Shown: positions 35,831 to 44,076 of the stretch, one piece after another
Position numbering within the stretch: position 1 is the first letter of the stretch
How the letters are laid out: the number at the start of each line of letters is the position of its first letter
NCBI GenBank assembly: GCA_017481205.1
Contig: JAFUPN010000038.1
Coordinates: 1 to 64,000 of the forward strand
DNA from: Clostridia bacterium
GTDB taxonomy: Bacteria; Bacillota; Clostridia; UMGS1810
Direction: 5' to 3'
DNA length: 64,000 nucleotides
Translations under genes and position numbers: made by a program
The notes under the pieces: generated by a model
What the model was told of the DNA's origin: nothing
The model's input: the letters and a program-made list of their open reading frames with translations, nothing else
The model's database searches: none

Positions 35831-36571
35831 ATGCCGCTAAGTGATATAAAAGCAAAAGACATCAGGATAAATAAGAAGCAGGCTTTTGCCGTAGTATGCA
35901 TTATTATCGGTATTTTGTTTGTCTCGCTGTTTACACCCATGTATGATATAAGCGAAATATCGGTAGAGGGCAACTCAGCCGTAAGCAGTGATATACTTGT
36001 CAGGGCTTCGGGGATAGCCGAGGGCGAAAGCCTTTTTAAGGTAAATCCCCGTGAGGCGGAGGAAAAACTAAAAAAGGTTGCCTGTATAGACACTGTAAGA
36101 ATAAAAAGAGTATTTCCCGGGAAGGTCAGAATAATTGTTACAGAAAGCACAGAATCCGCATATATAAGCTTTGCCGGAAATTATATCGGCATAGATTCAG
36201 GCGGCAAGATACTTGAGGTCAGACAGCAGCTTGACGAAAATGCAAAGCCGGTTGTAAACGGAGTCCGCATAAGCAATTTTACCATCGGAAGCTACATTGA
36301 TGTTGACGACGAGGGGAAAAAACAGCTGTTGTTTGAGCTGCTCAGTGCAATAAGCGAGGAGGGGGTGGATAGCAGTATATACAGTATTGACATAACCGAT
36401 ACGGAAAACATATTTCTTGTGCTGAAAAGTAATATTACCGTAAAGCTGGGCAATGCTGACAGCATAAGATATAAAACGGCTTATCTTAAAACCGTTTTGC
36501 CGGAAATAAGCAACGAAACCGGCGGAGTATTGGATATATCCGATACAGATAATGTTATATACACAAACTGA
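35831..36571 (+). CDS. ftsQ: Cell-division protein FtsQ/DivIB
   Basis: A 246-residue bitopic protein: ~20 basic cytoplasmic residues, one helix (AFAVVCIIIGILFVSLF), then a POTRA domain (ISEISVEGNSAVSSDILVRASGIAEGESLF) and the FtsQ/DivIB beta domain. It scaffolds FtsL and DivIC outside the membrane. It starts five bases after murA, using an AAAGGGTG inside that gene. No ftsA lies between it and ftsZ. Confidence 0.9.
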   Translation: MPLSDIKAKDIRINKKQAFAVVCIIIGILFVSLFTPMYDISEISVEGNSAVSSDILVRASGIAEGESLFKVNPREAEEKLKKVACIDTVRIKRVFPGKVRIIVTESTESAYISFAGNYIGIDSGGKILEVRQQLDENAKPVVNGVRISNFTIGSYIDVDDEGKKQLLFELLSAISEEGVDSSIYSIDITDTENIFLVLKSNITVKLGNADSIRYKTAYLKTVLPEISNETGGVLDISDTDNVIYTN

Positions 36572-36676
36572 CGTAAAAGTGCTCGAAATTTATGTATATT
36601 TGTCTATTTATATATTAACAATATGTTAATTTTCACAAAATTGAAAAAATCACTGGTATTATTTTAAATTGTATGA

Positions 36677-36682
36677 TATAAT
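36677..36682 (+). promoter_or_regulatory. Possible -10 element of an ftsZ promoter
   Basis: TATAAT sits 31 bases before the GTG start in the 140-base ftsQ-ftsZ gap. The matching -35 position (36654-36659, TGGTAT) is poor, so this is a weak call. Confidence 0.35.
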
Positions 36683-36713
36683 TTTACATAATATGCAGTT
36701 AGGAGGAATAGTT

Positions 36714-37799
36714 GTGTTAGAATTGGATAACGAAAAAGAAATGAACGCAAAAATGATAGTTATCGGTGTTGGCGGCGGCGGTAACAATGCTGTCGGCAGA
36801 ATGATTGACGAAGGTCTGGCAGGTGTTGATTTTGTTGTGGTTAATACCGATAAGCAGGCACTTTATAAACTGAACTCAAGTAAGGTTTCTTCTAAAATAC
36901 AGATTGGCGAAAAGCTCACCAGAGGTCTCGGCGCAGGTGCTAATCCTGAAATCGGCCAGAGAGCGGCAGAGGAGAGCCGCGAGGAAATCAAAAAGGTAAT
37001 CCAGGATGCTGATATGGTATTTATCACAGCAGGCATGGGCGGCGGTACCGGTACCGGTGCGGCTCCTATAGTTGCTTCTATTGCAAAGGAGCTGGGTATA
37101 CTCACAGTCGGTGTTGTTACAAAGCCATTTGAATTTGAAGGCAAGAAGAGAACAAATCGTGCTCTTGCAGGTATTGAACAGCTCAAGAGCTATGTTGACT
37201 CTCTCATTATAATACCTAATGACAAGCTTGAAGAGGCTTGTGTTGAGCAGACCAATGTTATTGACGCATTCAAAATGGCGGACAGTGTTCTCAGCCAGGG
37301 TGTCAAGGGTATTGCAGACCTTATTTCTTCTCCCGGAACAATTAATGTTGACTTTGCTGATATTACCACAGTTATGCGTAATTCCGGCATTGCCCACATG
37401 GGTATAGGACGTGCAACAGGCGACAACAGAGTACAGAAGGCTATGGATATGGCTCTCACCAGTCCTCTGCTTGAAACCAAGATTGACGGTGCAACCAAGG
37501 TTGTTATCAGCGTGGCAGGCGGCGAGGACCTTAAGCTCTTTGAAGTAAGTAGAGCCGGCGGTGTTGTTCACAGCCTTGTTGATGAGGATGCCGACATTAT
37601 CCTTGGTACAACAGCAGATGATTCTCTCGGCGACGAGGTTGTTGTTACCATCATTGCAACAGGCTTCCAGGGCGAGGGTATACCTTCACAGACTCCCAAG
37701 ACAGAGGAAAAACCAGAGGAGGAGACTCCATTCAGCTTCCCCAAATCAGCCTTTGAAGAGGATGATATAGAAATTCCACCTTTCCTCAGACAGAGATAA
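36714..37799 (+). CDS. ftsZ: Cell-division GTPase FtsZ
   Basis: A 361-residue tubulin homologue forming the Z ring. GTG 36714, seven bases after AGGAGG, is chosen over the upstream ATG at 36669, which has no site and lies at the -10 element. The tubulin signature GGGTGTG is at residues 109-115; [12 protein letters not shown] and the T7 loop [11 protein letters not shown] are intact. The conserved C-terminal tail reads [10 protein letters not shown], the peptide that binds FtsA/SepF/ZapA-like partners, after a short Glu/Pro linker. nrdR follows after 72 bases. Confidence 0.97.
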   Translation: MLELDNEKEMNAKMIVIGVGGGGNNAVGRMIDEGLAGVDFVVVNTDKQALYKLNSSKVSSKIQIGEKLTRGLGAGANPEIGQRAAEESREEIKKVIQDADMVFITAGMGGGTGTGAAPIVASIAKELGILTVGVVTKPFEFEGKKRTNRALAGIEQLKSYVDSLIIIPNDKLEEACVEQTNVIDAFKMADSVLSQGVKGIADLISSPGTINVDFADITTVMRNSGIAHMGIGRATGDNRVQKAMDMALTSPLLETKIDGATKVVISVAGGEDLKLFEVSRAGGVVHSLVDEDADIILGTTADDSLGDEVVVTIIATGFQGEGIPSQTPKTEEKPEEETPFSFPKSAFEEDDIEIPPFLRQR

Positions 37800-37871
37800 T
37801 TACAAAAAAGCACCGGTTATTCAAAAGTCCGGCGGTATTGCAGCATTGGTTTGAAAGGCGGAAAATAATAT

Positions 37872-38333
37872 ATGAAATGTCCCTATTGTGAATGTGTAGA
37901 AAGCAAGGTTATTGACTCAAGACCCGTTGATGACGGTGCGTCTATAAGACGCCGCCGCGAGTGCCTCAGCTGTGAAAAGAGGTTTACCACCTATGAGCAG
38001 ATTGAGTCCGTACCCCTTGTTGTTATCAAAAAAGACGGCAAGCGCCAGGTGTACAACCGTCAGAAGCTTATGAACGGTATTCTCCGTGCATCTGAAAAAA
38101 CTCCCGTTACCTATCCACAGGTGGAATCGCTTGTTAGCGAAATTGAGAGCAATATGTACAGCCGCCTGGATAAAGAGATTTCTTCAAACGAGATAGGAGA
38201 GCTGGTAATGGACAGGCTCAAGCAGATAAACGACATTGCCTATGTGCGTTTTGCTTCGGTTTACCGTGAGTTCAAGGATGTCAATACTTTTCTGGACGAG
38301 CTTAACAGGCTTTTGCATTCAAACAACAAATAA
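37872..38333 (+). CDS. nrdR: Ribonucleotide reductase regulator NrdR
   Basis: A 153-residue repressor. The N-terminal zinc ribbon is MKCPYCECVESKVIDSR with CLSCEKRFTTYE (CxxC...CxxC), followed by the ATP-cone domain (VVIKKDGKRQVYNRQKL). It senses ATP/dATP and represses nrd genes through NrdR boxes. ATG 37872 follows GGCGG weakly. An intrinsic terminator lies 21 bases downstream, closing the dcw transcript. Confidence 0.95.
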   Translation: MKCPYCECVESKVIDSRPVDDGASIRRRRECLSCEKRFTTYEQIESVPLVVIKKDGKRQVYNRQKLMNGILRASEKTPVTYPQVESLVSEIESNMYSRLDKEISSNEIGELVMDRLKQINDIAYVRFASVYREFKDVNTFLDELNRLLHSNNK

Positions 38334-38354
38334 TATACAGAGACACTTTAGATA

Positions 38355-38390
38355 CCCCGCTCCTCAGGTCTGAGGGGTGGGGTTTTATTT
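38355..38390 (+). terminator. Intrinsic terminator after nrdR
   Basis: CCCCGCTCCTCA pairs with TGAGGGGTGGGG (with one bulge/GU pairings), followed by TTTTATTT. Confidence 0.8.
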
Positions 38391-38439
38391 CTTATGTACT
38401 TTTGCGGTCAAAAAGTACCAAAAAACCTCGGGGCTCGAT
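38388..38439 (+). repeat. Dispersed repeat with GTACTTTTG/CAAAAAGTAC hairpin, copy 2
   Basis: Matches 16271-16323 over ~52 bases with a single-base length difference in the T run. It abuts the nrdR terminator. Confidence 0.75.
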
Positions 38440-38443
38440 ACTG

Positions 38444-38723
38444 AAGCGAATAAAAGCCCGACCACATATACTCCTAGCATAAGAAAAATCAAGTCTTTTA
38501 AATTTGTCAAGCTCGTAGGGCGCCAGCCCAACTTCGCTTTCCACAGTCAAAATCCATAATTTTTCTTAGGCAAGGAGTTCACAGAAGTTTTAACCATCAA
38601 ATTTTTTGAGAGACAAGGAAAAAGCACAGCTAATACTATAGACCCGTATTAGCGAGCATTTTGACGAAGTATATCGAAAAATTTGATAGTTAAAACTATA
38701 TGGTGTCAGGCTTTTGTTCGCTT
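38444..38723. repeat. Nested inverted-repeat element (MITE-like, ~280 bp)
   Basis: Outer ends AAGCGAATAAAAGCC (from 38444) and GGCTTTTGTTCGCTT (to 38723) are inverted copies with one mismatch. Inside, GTTTTAAC.ATCAAATTTTT and AAAAATTTGAT.GTTAAAAC (38587-38696) form a second, well-matched inverted repeat. No coding frame. Mobility is inferred from structure only; there is no second copy in this window. Confidence 0.55.
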
Positions 38724-38898
38724 AGATCCCCCGCTTAGTGGGTCTGACCCGCCCCCTAAGAACCCCCTCGTCGAGCTTAGACATTTGTTGGATGTATTTT
38801 TCTCACAGCTGTAGTGCGGCCAAACTAAACAGTGCACAAAATAAATATCCGTAGGGCGTGACAACTCGGCACGCCGTTAAAACGAAAAAAGAGGTATT

Positions 38899-39867
38899 AT
38901 GAAAATAAAAAATCTTGATTTAAAAAACAATATTTTTCTTGCTCCCATGGCGGGAGTGACAGACTTGCCCTTCCGGCTTATGTGCAAAAAATTCGGTGCA
39001 GGACTTGCGTGCACCGAAATGGTAAGCTCAAAGGCTATGTATTATAATGACAAAAAGACCATGAGTCTTATTGAAACCCACGAGAATGAAGCTCCCTTTG
39101 CAGTACAGATTTTCGGCAGCGACCCCGACATCATGGCTCAGACCGCAGAAAAAGCCCTCAGCACAGGGGCATCTGTGTTGGATATAAACATGGGCTGTCC
39201 CGCACCCAAGGTTGCAAACAATGGAGACGGCAGTGCTCTTCTTAAAAATCCTCAGCTCATAGGCGAGATTGTGAGCAAGGTTTCATCGGCAGTGGATGTA
39301 CCCGTCACCTGCAAGATACGTAGCGGCTTTGATTCTGTTGCGGATGTGGCAGAGATTGCCCGTATTATCCAGCAGGCAGGCGCTTCTGCCATAACTGTGC
39401 ATCCCCGCACGCGGGATATGTATTACAGCGGCACTGCAGACAGGAGCCTGATTAAACTTGTTAAAGAAAGCGTAAGCATACCGGTTATCGGCAACGGTGA
39501 TATCTTTACCGCTCAGAGTGCAATGGATATGCTTGCTTCAACCGGCTGCGACGGTGTTATGATTGCCCGCGGCGCTCAGGGAAATCCCTTTATATTCACT
39601 CAGATAAGTCAGCTTTTTGCCGACGGTGATATATCTTATAATCCCACCGATGCCGAAAGGCTTGACACATTGCTTGAGCATCTTGAGCTGCTTATGGATT
39701 ACAAGGGAGCTTATGTGGGAGTCCGCGAGGCAAGAAAGCATATTGCATGGTATATCAAGGGCATGAAGGCCTGTGCAGCAATGCGTGAAAGAGTGTGCCG
39801 CATTGAGGACAGGGAACAGCTTTTTGATGAAATAAAAAGATACAGGGAATTTGTTGAGGCAAAATAA
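38899..39867 (+). CDS. dusB: tRNA-dihydrouridine synthase, DusB family
   Basis: A 322-residue FMN-dependent TIM-barrel enzyme reducing uridines in the tRNA D-loop. It begins MKIKNLDLKNNIFLAPMAGVTDLPFR and shows the catalytic Cys in INMGCPAPKV, the FMN-contact motifs KIRSGF and VHPRTRDMYYSG, and IGNGDIF...GCDGVMIARGA. ATG 38899 follows AGAGGT. It is the Firmicute DusB/Dus1-like type by length and motif spacing. The XRE gene begins 90 bases later. Confidence 0.93.
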   Translation: MKIKNLDLKNNIFLAPMAGVTDLPFRLMCKKFGAGLACTEMVSSKAMYYNDKKTMSLIETHENEAPFAVQIFGSDPDIMAQTAEKALSTGASVLDINMGCPAPKVANNGDGSALLKNPQLIGEIVSKVSSAVDVPVTCKIRSGFDSVADVAEIARIIQQAGASAITVHPRTRDMYYSGTADRSLIKLVKESVSIPVIGNGDIFTAQSAMDMLASTGCDGVMIARGAQGNPFIFTQISQLFADGDISYNPTDAERLDTLLEHLELLMDYKGAYVGVREARKHIAWYIKGMKACAAMRERVCRIEDREQLFDEIKRYREFVEAK

Positions 39868-39957
39868 CGGATGCAAGCATCACTTGACATAATCAAGTAA
39901 AAAATTCTTTTGGTTTTTATAATAGTATGTTACAATAAAACAAAGGAGTGATTTGTA

Positions 39958-40380
39958 ATGACAACAGGCGAAAGCATTTATAAATACAGAAAAGAATTTG
40001 GCTTGTCACAGGATGAGCTTGGCGAAAAGCTACTTGTAAGCAGGCAGACTATCAGCTTATGGGAAAAAGACCAGACTGTACCGACTATTGAGAATCTGAT
40101 GCGCCTGAAAGAAATTTTCGGCATTTCCGTTGATGAAATATTGTGTGCTGATGAAAAGAGCAAAATGAAGAAGAATGTAAATTCTTTGGACACTGTATGT
40201 GCAGCGCTTGCATATGCACTTGGGATACAGCCTCCCAAATATGCGGCGGAGATGAATTGGGAGCTTGCAAATTATATTGATAAGGTTTTTGACGGAAACT
40301 GCGGTTCTCACGGTCTGGATATGGTTGAAGACATAAATATTGTTCATCTGTACAAGGGCTATGTCGGAAAGGGGCATTGA
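39958..40380 (+). CDS. XRE-family HTH regulator
   Basis: A 140-residue protein with an N-terminal HTH_3 domain (IYKYRKEFGLSQDELGEKLLVSRQTISLWEKDQTVP, shortened here to its landmarks SQDELG and VSRQTISLWE) and a ~75-residue C-terminal part of unknown fold ending in YVGKGH. ATG 39958 follows AAAGGAG. Its stop overlaps the first in-frame triplet of the phosphatase gene, so the two are coupled. The regulated target is unknown; autoregulation is the simplest guess. Confidence 0.85.
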   Translation: MTTGESIYKYRKEFGLSQDELGEKLLVSRQTISLWEKDQTVPTIENLMRLKEIFGISVDEILCADEKSKMKKNVNSLDTVCAALAYALGIQPPKYAAEMNWELANYIDKVFDGNCGSHGLDMVEDINIVHLYKGYVGKGH

Positions 40381-40382
40381 TT

Positions 40383-40949
40383 ATGCGGGTATATGTTATC
40401 AGACATGGAGAAAGTGAAACAAACCGCGCAAAAAAATGGACGGGCTGGCTCGATGTTAATCTTACGGATAAAGGAAAAGCCGATGCAAAAAAAGCCGGCG
40501 ATTTTATTAAACACATCTCTTTTGAAAAAATATATGCAAGCGACCTTAGCCGTGCCGGTAAAACAGCAGAAATTGCTATCCCTGGCTGCAAATATGAGAC
40601 ATCTGCTCTTTTAAGAGAAATAAATGTGGGTTCATTGGCAGGCAATCCAATCGACAGCTTAACAGATAAGCAGCGGGACCGCAATGCAGAAGTTGGATAT
40701 GTTGATTTCGGCGGTGAGTCTAAAACCGAATTTAATGACCGAATCAGCCGGTTTATGAAAGAGCTTGAGGGTTCGGAATGTGAAAATGTTGCTGTTTTTT
40801 CACATGCCGGATGGCTGTGCGGGATGCTCAATATTGTTCTCGGCAGTTATGTGCCGAGAAAGCATGTGTGCTGCAACAACTGCACAATTGCGATTTATGA
40901 ATACACAAACAAAACATGGAGGCTTCATAGCTGGATTAATTTTACGTAA
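40383..40949 (+). CDS. Histidine phosphatase (phosphoglycerate-mutase-like) family protein
   Basis: A 188-residue enzyme with the RHGESETNRAKKWTGW signature near the N terminus, where His is the phosphorylated nucleophile, and the second catalytic histidine in FSHAGWL near residue 140. The lengths and motifs fit the GpmB/CobC branch; the substrate could be a sugar phosphate or alpha-ribazole phosphate. ATG 40383 (MRVYVIRHGE) is preferred over the in-frame TTG at 40377, since GGAAAGGGG then has normal spacing. Coupled to the upstream XRE gene. Confidence 0.85.
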   Translation: MRVYVIRHGESETNRAKKWTGWLDVNLTDKGKADAKKAGDFIKHISFEKIYASDLSRAGKTAEIAIPGCKYETSALLREINVGSLAGNPIDSLTDKQRDRNAEVGYVDFGGESKTEFNDRISRFMKELEGSECENVAVFSHAGWLCGMLNIVLGSYVPRKHVCCNNCTIAIYEYTNKTWRLHSWINFT

Positions 40950-41079
40950 TATAATTGTCTGTTTGCGGTATTAAGAATAACAAAAGAAGTAACAGCAAAA
41001 AATACGGTTCGTATTAGCAAAATAAAAAGCGTATGATATAATAAGTCTTGTTTAAGATACTATAGCGGAGGAATAATAT

Positions 41080-41955
41080 ATGTGTAATACATCAAAAACA
41101 ACAAAGCTTCGTATTATGAGTAATAACATCTGGTGGTGCGACACTAATACAGAAGCATGGAGTGCAATAGGAGCTGATTGCTCTGCCGAGCACCGTGCTC
41201 ACGGATTTTTCCGTACATATAAGGAGCTTGCACCTGATATTATTGGGCTTCAGGAATGTACTGCTGACATGGCTCATTTTCTGATGACTCTTTTTGCCGA
41301 AAATGAGCTGCCGTATGCACTGTTGTGGGGACGCGACACTCCCATAGTGTACCGCAGAGATAAGCTTGAGCTTGTGGATTCCAAGGCTTTTATCTATCCG
41401 GAATCCATTCCCGGATTTGAGGGTTCCTTTAATAATGCAAAAACAAAGTCATACTGTATCGGTGCGTTTAAGGAAAAGATAAGCGGGAATTTTCTCACTT
41501 TTGCAACAACACATCTATGGTATAAAAGCGGAAATCCCGAAATGCCTTCCTATCAGCCGTATTCCCATGAAGCAAGGGAGTATCAGCTTGGCTTGCTGAT
41601 GGACAGAATGGATGAATTTCAGGCTCGTTATAATTGCCCTGCTGTGATTGTGGGTGATTTTAATGCATATTATTCATCAAACGTAATTAAAGCGGCACAG
41701 AAAAGAAGCTATGTGCATGCACATGACATCTCCCTGAAATTGCCCGATGAGACATCCGGAATGCATTATTGCTGCCAGGACGGCTATAACGAAGCATTGC
41801 GTGAAGGCGGTTTTGGTGTTTCAATCGACCATATTCTGCTGAGAGGCTTTGGCGATAATGCCGTGGAGTGCTTTGAACGGCATAAGCCGGGTTATTATAT
41901 GGCTCTTTCAGACCATTTGCCTGTTTGGTGTGACCTGAATATAGGAAAAGAGTAG
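41080..41955 (+). CDS. Endonuclease/exonuclease/phosphatase (EEP) family hydrolase
   Basis: A 291-residue cytoplasmic protein without signal peptide, ATG 41080 after GGAGGA. EEP-fold motifs in order: MSNNIWW (Asn), GLQECT (metal-binding Glu), TTHLWY, VGDFNAYYSS (Asp and Asn), SIDHILLRG and SDHLPVWCDL (catalytic His). All catalytic residues appear intact. EEP enzymes act on nucleic acids, inositol phosphates or sphingomyelin; nothing here decides between them. The gene stands alone with a possible TATAAT upstream at about 41036. Confidence 0.8.
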   Translation: MCNTSKTTKLRIMSNNIWWCDTNTEAWSAIGADCSAEHRAHGFFRTYKELAPDIIGLQECTADMAHFLMTLFAENELPYALLWGRDTPIVYRRDKLELVDSKAFIYPESIPGFEGSFNNAKTKSYCIGAFKEKISGNFLTFATTHLWYKSGNPEMPSYQPYSHEAREYQLGLLMDRMDEFQARYNCPAVIVGDFNAYYSSNVIKAAQKRSYVHAHDISLKLPDETSGMHYCCQDGYNEALREGGFGVSIDHILLRGFGDNAVECFERHKPGYYMALSDHLPVWCDLNIGKE

Positions 41956-42036
41956 CTTTAGCAACCAAAACCGTCTTTGATGTTGGTTGCTATGGCTAAT
42001 GAGGCTAAAAATAGATTTATATCGGGGGTGGGTACG

Positions 42037-42915
42037 ATGATGTCGGTCAACCGTGAAGAAAATCGGCATAATTCAAAAAAATCACTGTTTCGGGAGGCTT
42101 TACGTCTGCTTATCAGAAATTTTTTTGAGCACAGAGTGGGCAAGAATGCAGCGGCTCTTGCATATTATTTGCTTTTTGCCCTGTTTCCTCTGCTTATTTT
42201 CATATGCAATTTATTGGGTGTTTTAAATTTGGATATACATGCCTCTGTTCAGACACTGCAGCGCGTTCTGCCAAAGGAGGTTGTAGTGATAATAGAAACC
42301 TATCTGGAATATATATCAAACACCTCAAGTCATACTCTGCTGTGGTTTTCGCTGGTGTTTTCCGTATGGTTTCCCATGAGAGCGGCAAAGGGACTTATGG
42401 AGGATGTGCGCCTTGCCTACGGTCTTGGCAAACCGCAGAATCCTGCAGTCTTTACAATCCGCCGGCTTATATATACGGTTGTGTTTTTGATTGTTATTGT
42501 TCTGACGCTGCTTCTCTCAACCTTGGGTGAGCATGTGTTGGTATATATACAGTCAATGCTTCCCGGCAATGTCATGCGTATATCCGATATCTATTTTGCC
42601 CTGTGGCAGTATCTGCGCTTTTTGCCCGTGGGTTTGCTTATGTTTTTGGCAATAGGCACGCTCTATTCTTCCTCTACAGACGAAAAACAGCCGTTTAAAA
42701 CGATTTTGCCGGGGATTTTTGCAGCGTTGTTTTCATGGCTGGTTGTAAGCGTAGGCTTTTCGTTTTATGTAGAGAATTTTGCAAGCTATACTGTTATATA
42801 CGGCACTCTCGGTGCGGTCATCGTGCTGATGATATGGCTGTATCTGACAGCGGGAATTCTTATTCTCGGAGCCGAGCTGAATGCCGCTCTCAATACACTG
42901 CGTACTAAAAATTAA
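42037..42915 (+). CDS. YihY/BrkB-family inner-membrane protein
   Basis: A 292-residue protein with six predicted membrane helices. ATG 42037 (MMSVNREENR) lies after GGGGGTGGG; an in-frame start at 41977 has no ribosome site. The family motifs KNAAALAYYLLFALFPLL, FSVWFPMRAAKGLMEDVRLAY and GTLGAVIVLMIWLYLTAGILILGAELNA are recognisable. Once misnamed RNase BN, these proteins have no established function; lipid transport or virulence-factor export has been proposed. Confidence 0.88.
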   Translation: MMSVNREENRHNSKKSLFREALRLLIRNFFEHRVGKNAAALAYYLLFALFPLLIFICNLLGVLNLDIHASVQTLQRVLPKEVVVIIETYLEYISNTSSHTLLWFSLVFSVWFPMRAAKGLMEDVRLAYGLGKPQNPAVFTIRRLIYTVVFLIVIVLTLLLSTLGEHVLVYIQSMLPGNVMRISDIYFALWQYLRFLPVGLLMFLAIGTLYSSSTDEKQPFKTILPGIFAALFSWLVVSVGFSFYVENFASYTVIYGTLGAVIVLMIWLYLTAGILILGAELNAALNTLRTKN

Positions 42916-43219
42916 TAAGGAAAAATGCAAAAAAAGACACCTCATCAGTCAGCTGTGCTGACAGCTTCCCCTCCAAGTAGATAATGATTAATTCATAAAT
43001 TGTAGGGTTCGGCAGCCTCCCTTGCAAAGCCCTCCTTGCCTAAAGGAGGGGGGATCGTCGAAGACGGTGGGAGGATTCCAGGGAGGGGGACCAAGCAACG
43101 CTTGGTGGAGGGATTCGTCCGACGAACCGAAAATGCCCCAGCAGCGGCACATCCTAAAGGCTGTGCCCTACAATTATTGATTAAATCAGTGTTTACCCAA
43201 GGGGAAGCCTTTTTTTATT
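42916..43219. other. 304-base gene-free stretch holding family D repeat
   Basis: Convergent 3' ends of the YihY and aldolase genes. Includes TCAGTCAGCTGTGCTGACAG as a small hairpin, GCCTCCCTTG..CCTCCTTGCCTAAAGGAGG as a self-complementary segment, and the family D repeat. Open frames here are artefacts of the repeat. Confidence 0.65.
43090..43202 (+). repeat. Intergenic repeat, family D, copy 2
   Basis: Matches 16725-16836 nearly throughout, including GTCCGACGAACCGAAAA, CGGCACATCCTAAAGGCTGT and CCTACAATTATTGATT, and ends in the AATCAGTGTTTACCCAAGG repeat also present at 13558-13581. Confidence 0.7.
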
Positions 43220-44062
43220 TCACAAGGTGGCTCTTGCTGCCGAACCAAACAGAGTCAGCTTGCGCTTTACCTCTTCCTTCATGGCATTTACCTTTGCATC
43301 GTGAAGAAGCAGGTAGCCGTCCTTATAGGGGTATTCCTTCATGGACTCAAACAGTCCTGCAGAGCATATGTCAGTAAAAATATTCACCTTGGTTATACCG
43401 CCGGCAATGGATTTTCTGAAATCCTCGTCAGAGAGACCAGAACCGCCGTGGAGAACCAGAGGTACATCTGTTGCACTGCGTATTTCCTCAAGGCGGTCAA
43501 AATCAAGCTTCGGTGCTTTTGTGTAGGGACCGTGAGCTGTACCGATGGATATAGCAAGGGCATCCACACCTGTTTTTTCGATAAATTCAACGGCGTCCTC
43601 CGGCTTGGTGTACAGGTCCTCATTCTGCTCGTCGCCTACATCTGTGTTTCCCACATGACCGATTTCGCCCTCGACAGTTGCGCCGAACTCATGGGCGATT
43701 TTAACCACGTCTCTTGTGCCGGCAAGGTTTTCCTCGTGTCCCAGTGCCGAGCCGTCATACATTACACTGGAAAATCCCAGTCTCAGCGCCTCGACGCATC
43801 TTTGGTAGGTCAGCCCGTGGTCGTAGTGTATGGCAATGGGCACCGACGCTCTCTTTGCCATTTCTACCATGCCGGGACCTATTATGTGCAGGTCGCCGTA
43901 GGGGAGAAGAACCTCTGCAGTGCCTATTATGATAGGTGAGCAGAGCTCTTCGGCAGCTGCAACAGCCGCCTGGAGTCCGTCTGTGTCTATCACATTGAAC
44001 AGACCCACTCCGTATTTGTTTTTCTGTGCATCCTTAAGGATGGAATTCATGTTTACAAGCAT
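43220..44062 (-). CDS. Class II (zinc-dependent) ketose-bisphosphate aldolase
   Basis: A 280-residue TIM-barrel enzyme of the FbaA/GatY/KbaY family. Zinc and catalytic motifs: IHYDHG (catalytic Asp, zinc His), VEGEIGHVGN, SIGTAHGPY (zinc His), LHGGSGL (zinc His) and KVNIFTD. ATG 44062 follows AAGGAG. The gene lies 14 bases downstream of a PfkB kinase, so the pair would phosphorylate a ketose/hexitol-derived sugar phosphate to a bisphosphate and cleave it to two trioses. The precise sugar (fructose, tagatose, or other) cannot be told. Confidence 0.9.
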   Translation of the reverse strand: MLVNMNSILKDAQKNKYGVGLFNVIDTDGLQAAVAAAEELCSPIIIGTAEVLLPYGDLHIIGPGMVEMAKRASVPIAIHYDHGLTYQRCVEALRLGFSSVMYDGSALGHEENLAGTRDVVKIAHEFGATVEGEIGHVGNTDVGDEQNEDLYTKPEDAVEFIEKTGVDALAISIGTAHGPYTKAPKLDFDRLEEIRSATDVPLVLHGGSGLSDEDFRKSIAGGITKVNIFTDICSAGLFESMKEYPYKDGYLLLHDAKVNAMKEEVKRKLTLFGSAARATL

Positions 44063-44076
44063 TTTAATAATTCTCC

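Larger units (their letters stand above)
38334..38898. other. 565-base gene-free repeat region between nrdR and dusB
   Basis: Holds the nrdR terminator, a copy of the GTACTTTTTG hairpin repeat (38388-38439) and a ~280-base nested inverted-repeat element (38444-38723). The rest, including the run before dusB, shows nothing recognisable. Confidence 0.7.

Noticed and set aside
38377..38559. 60-residue plus frame after nrdR
   Set aside because: Same repeat-derived peptide as at 16213 and no ribosome site; starts within the nrdR terminator.
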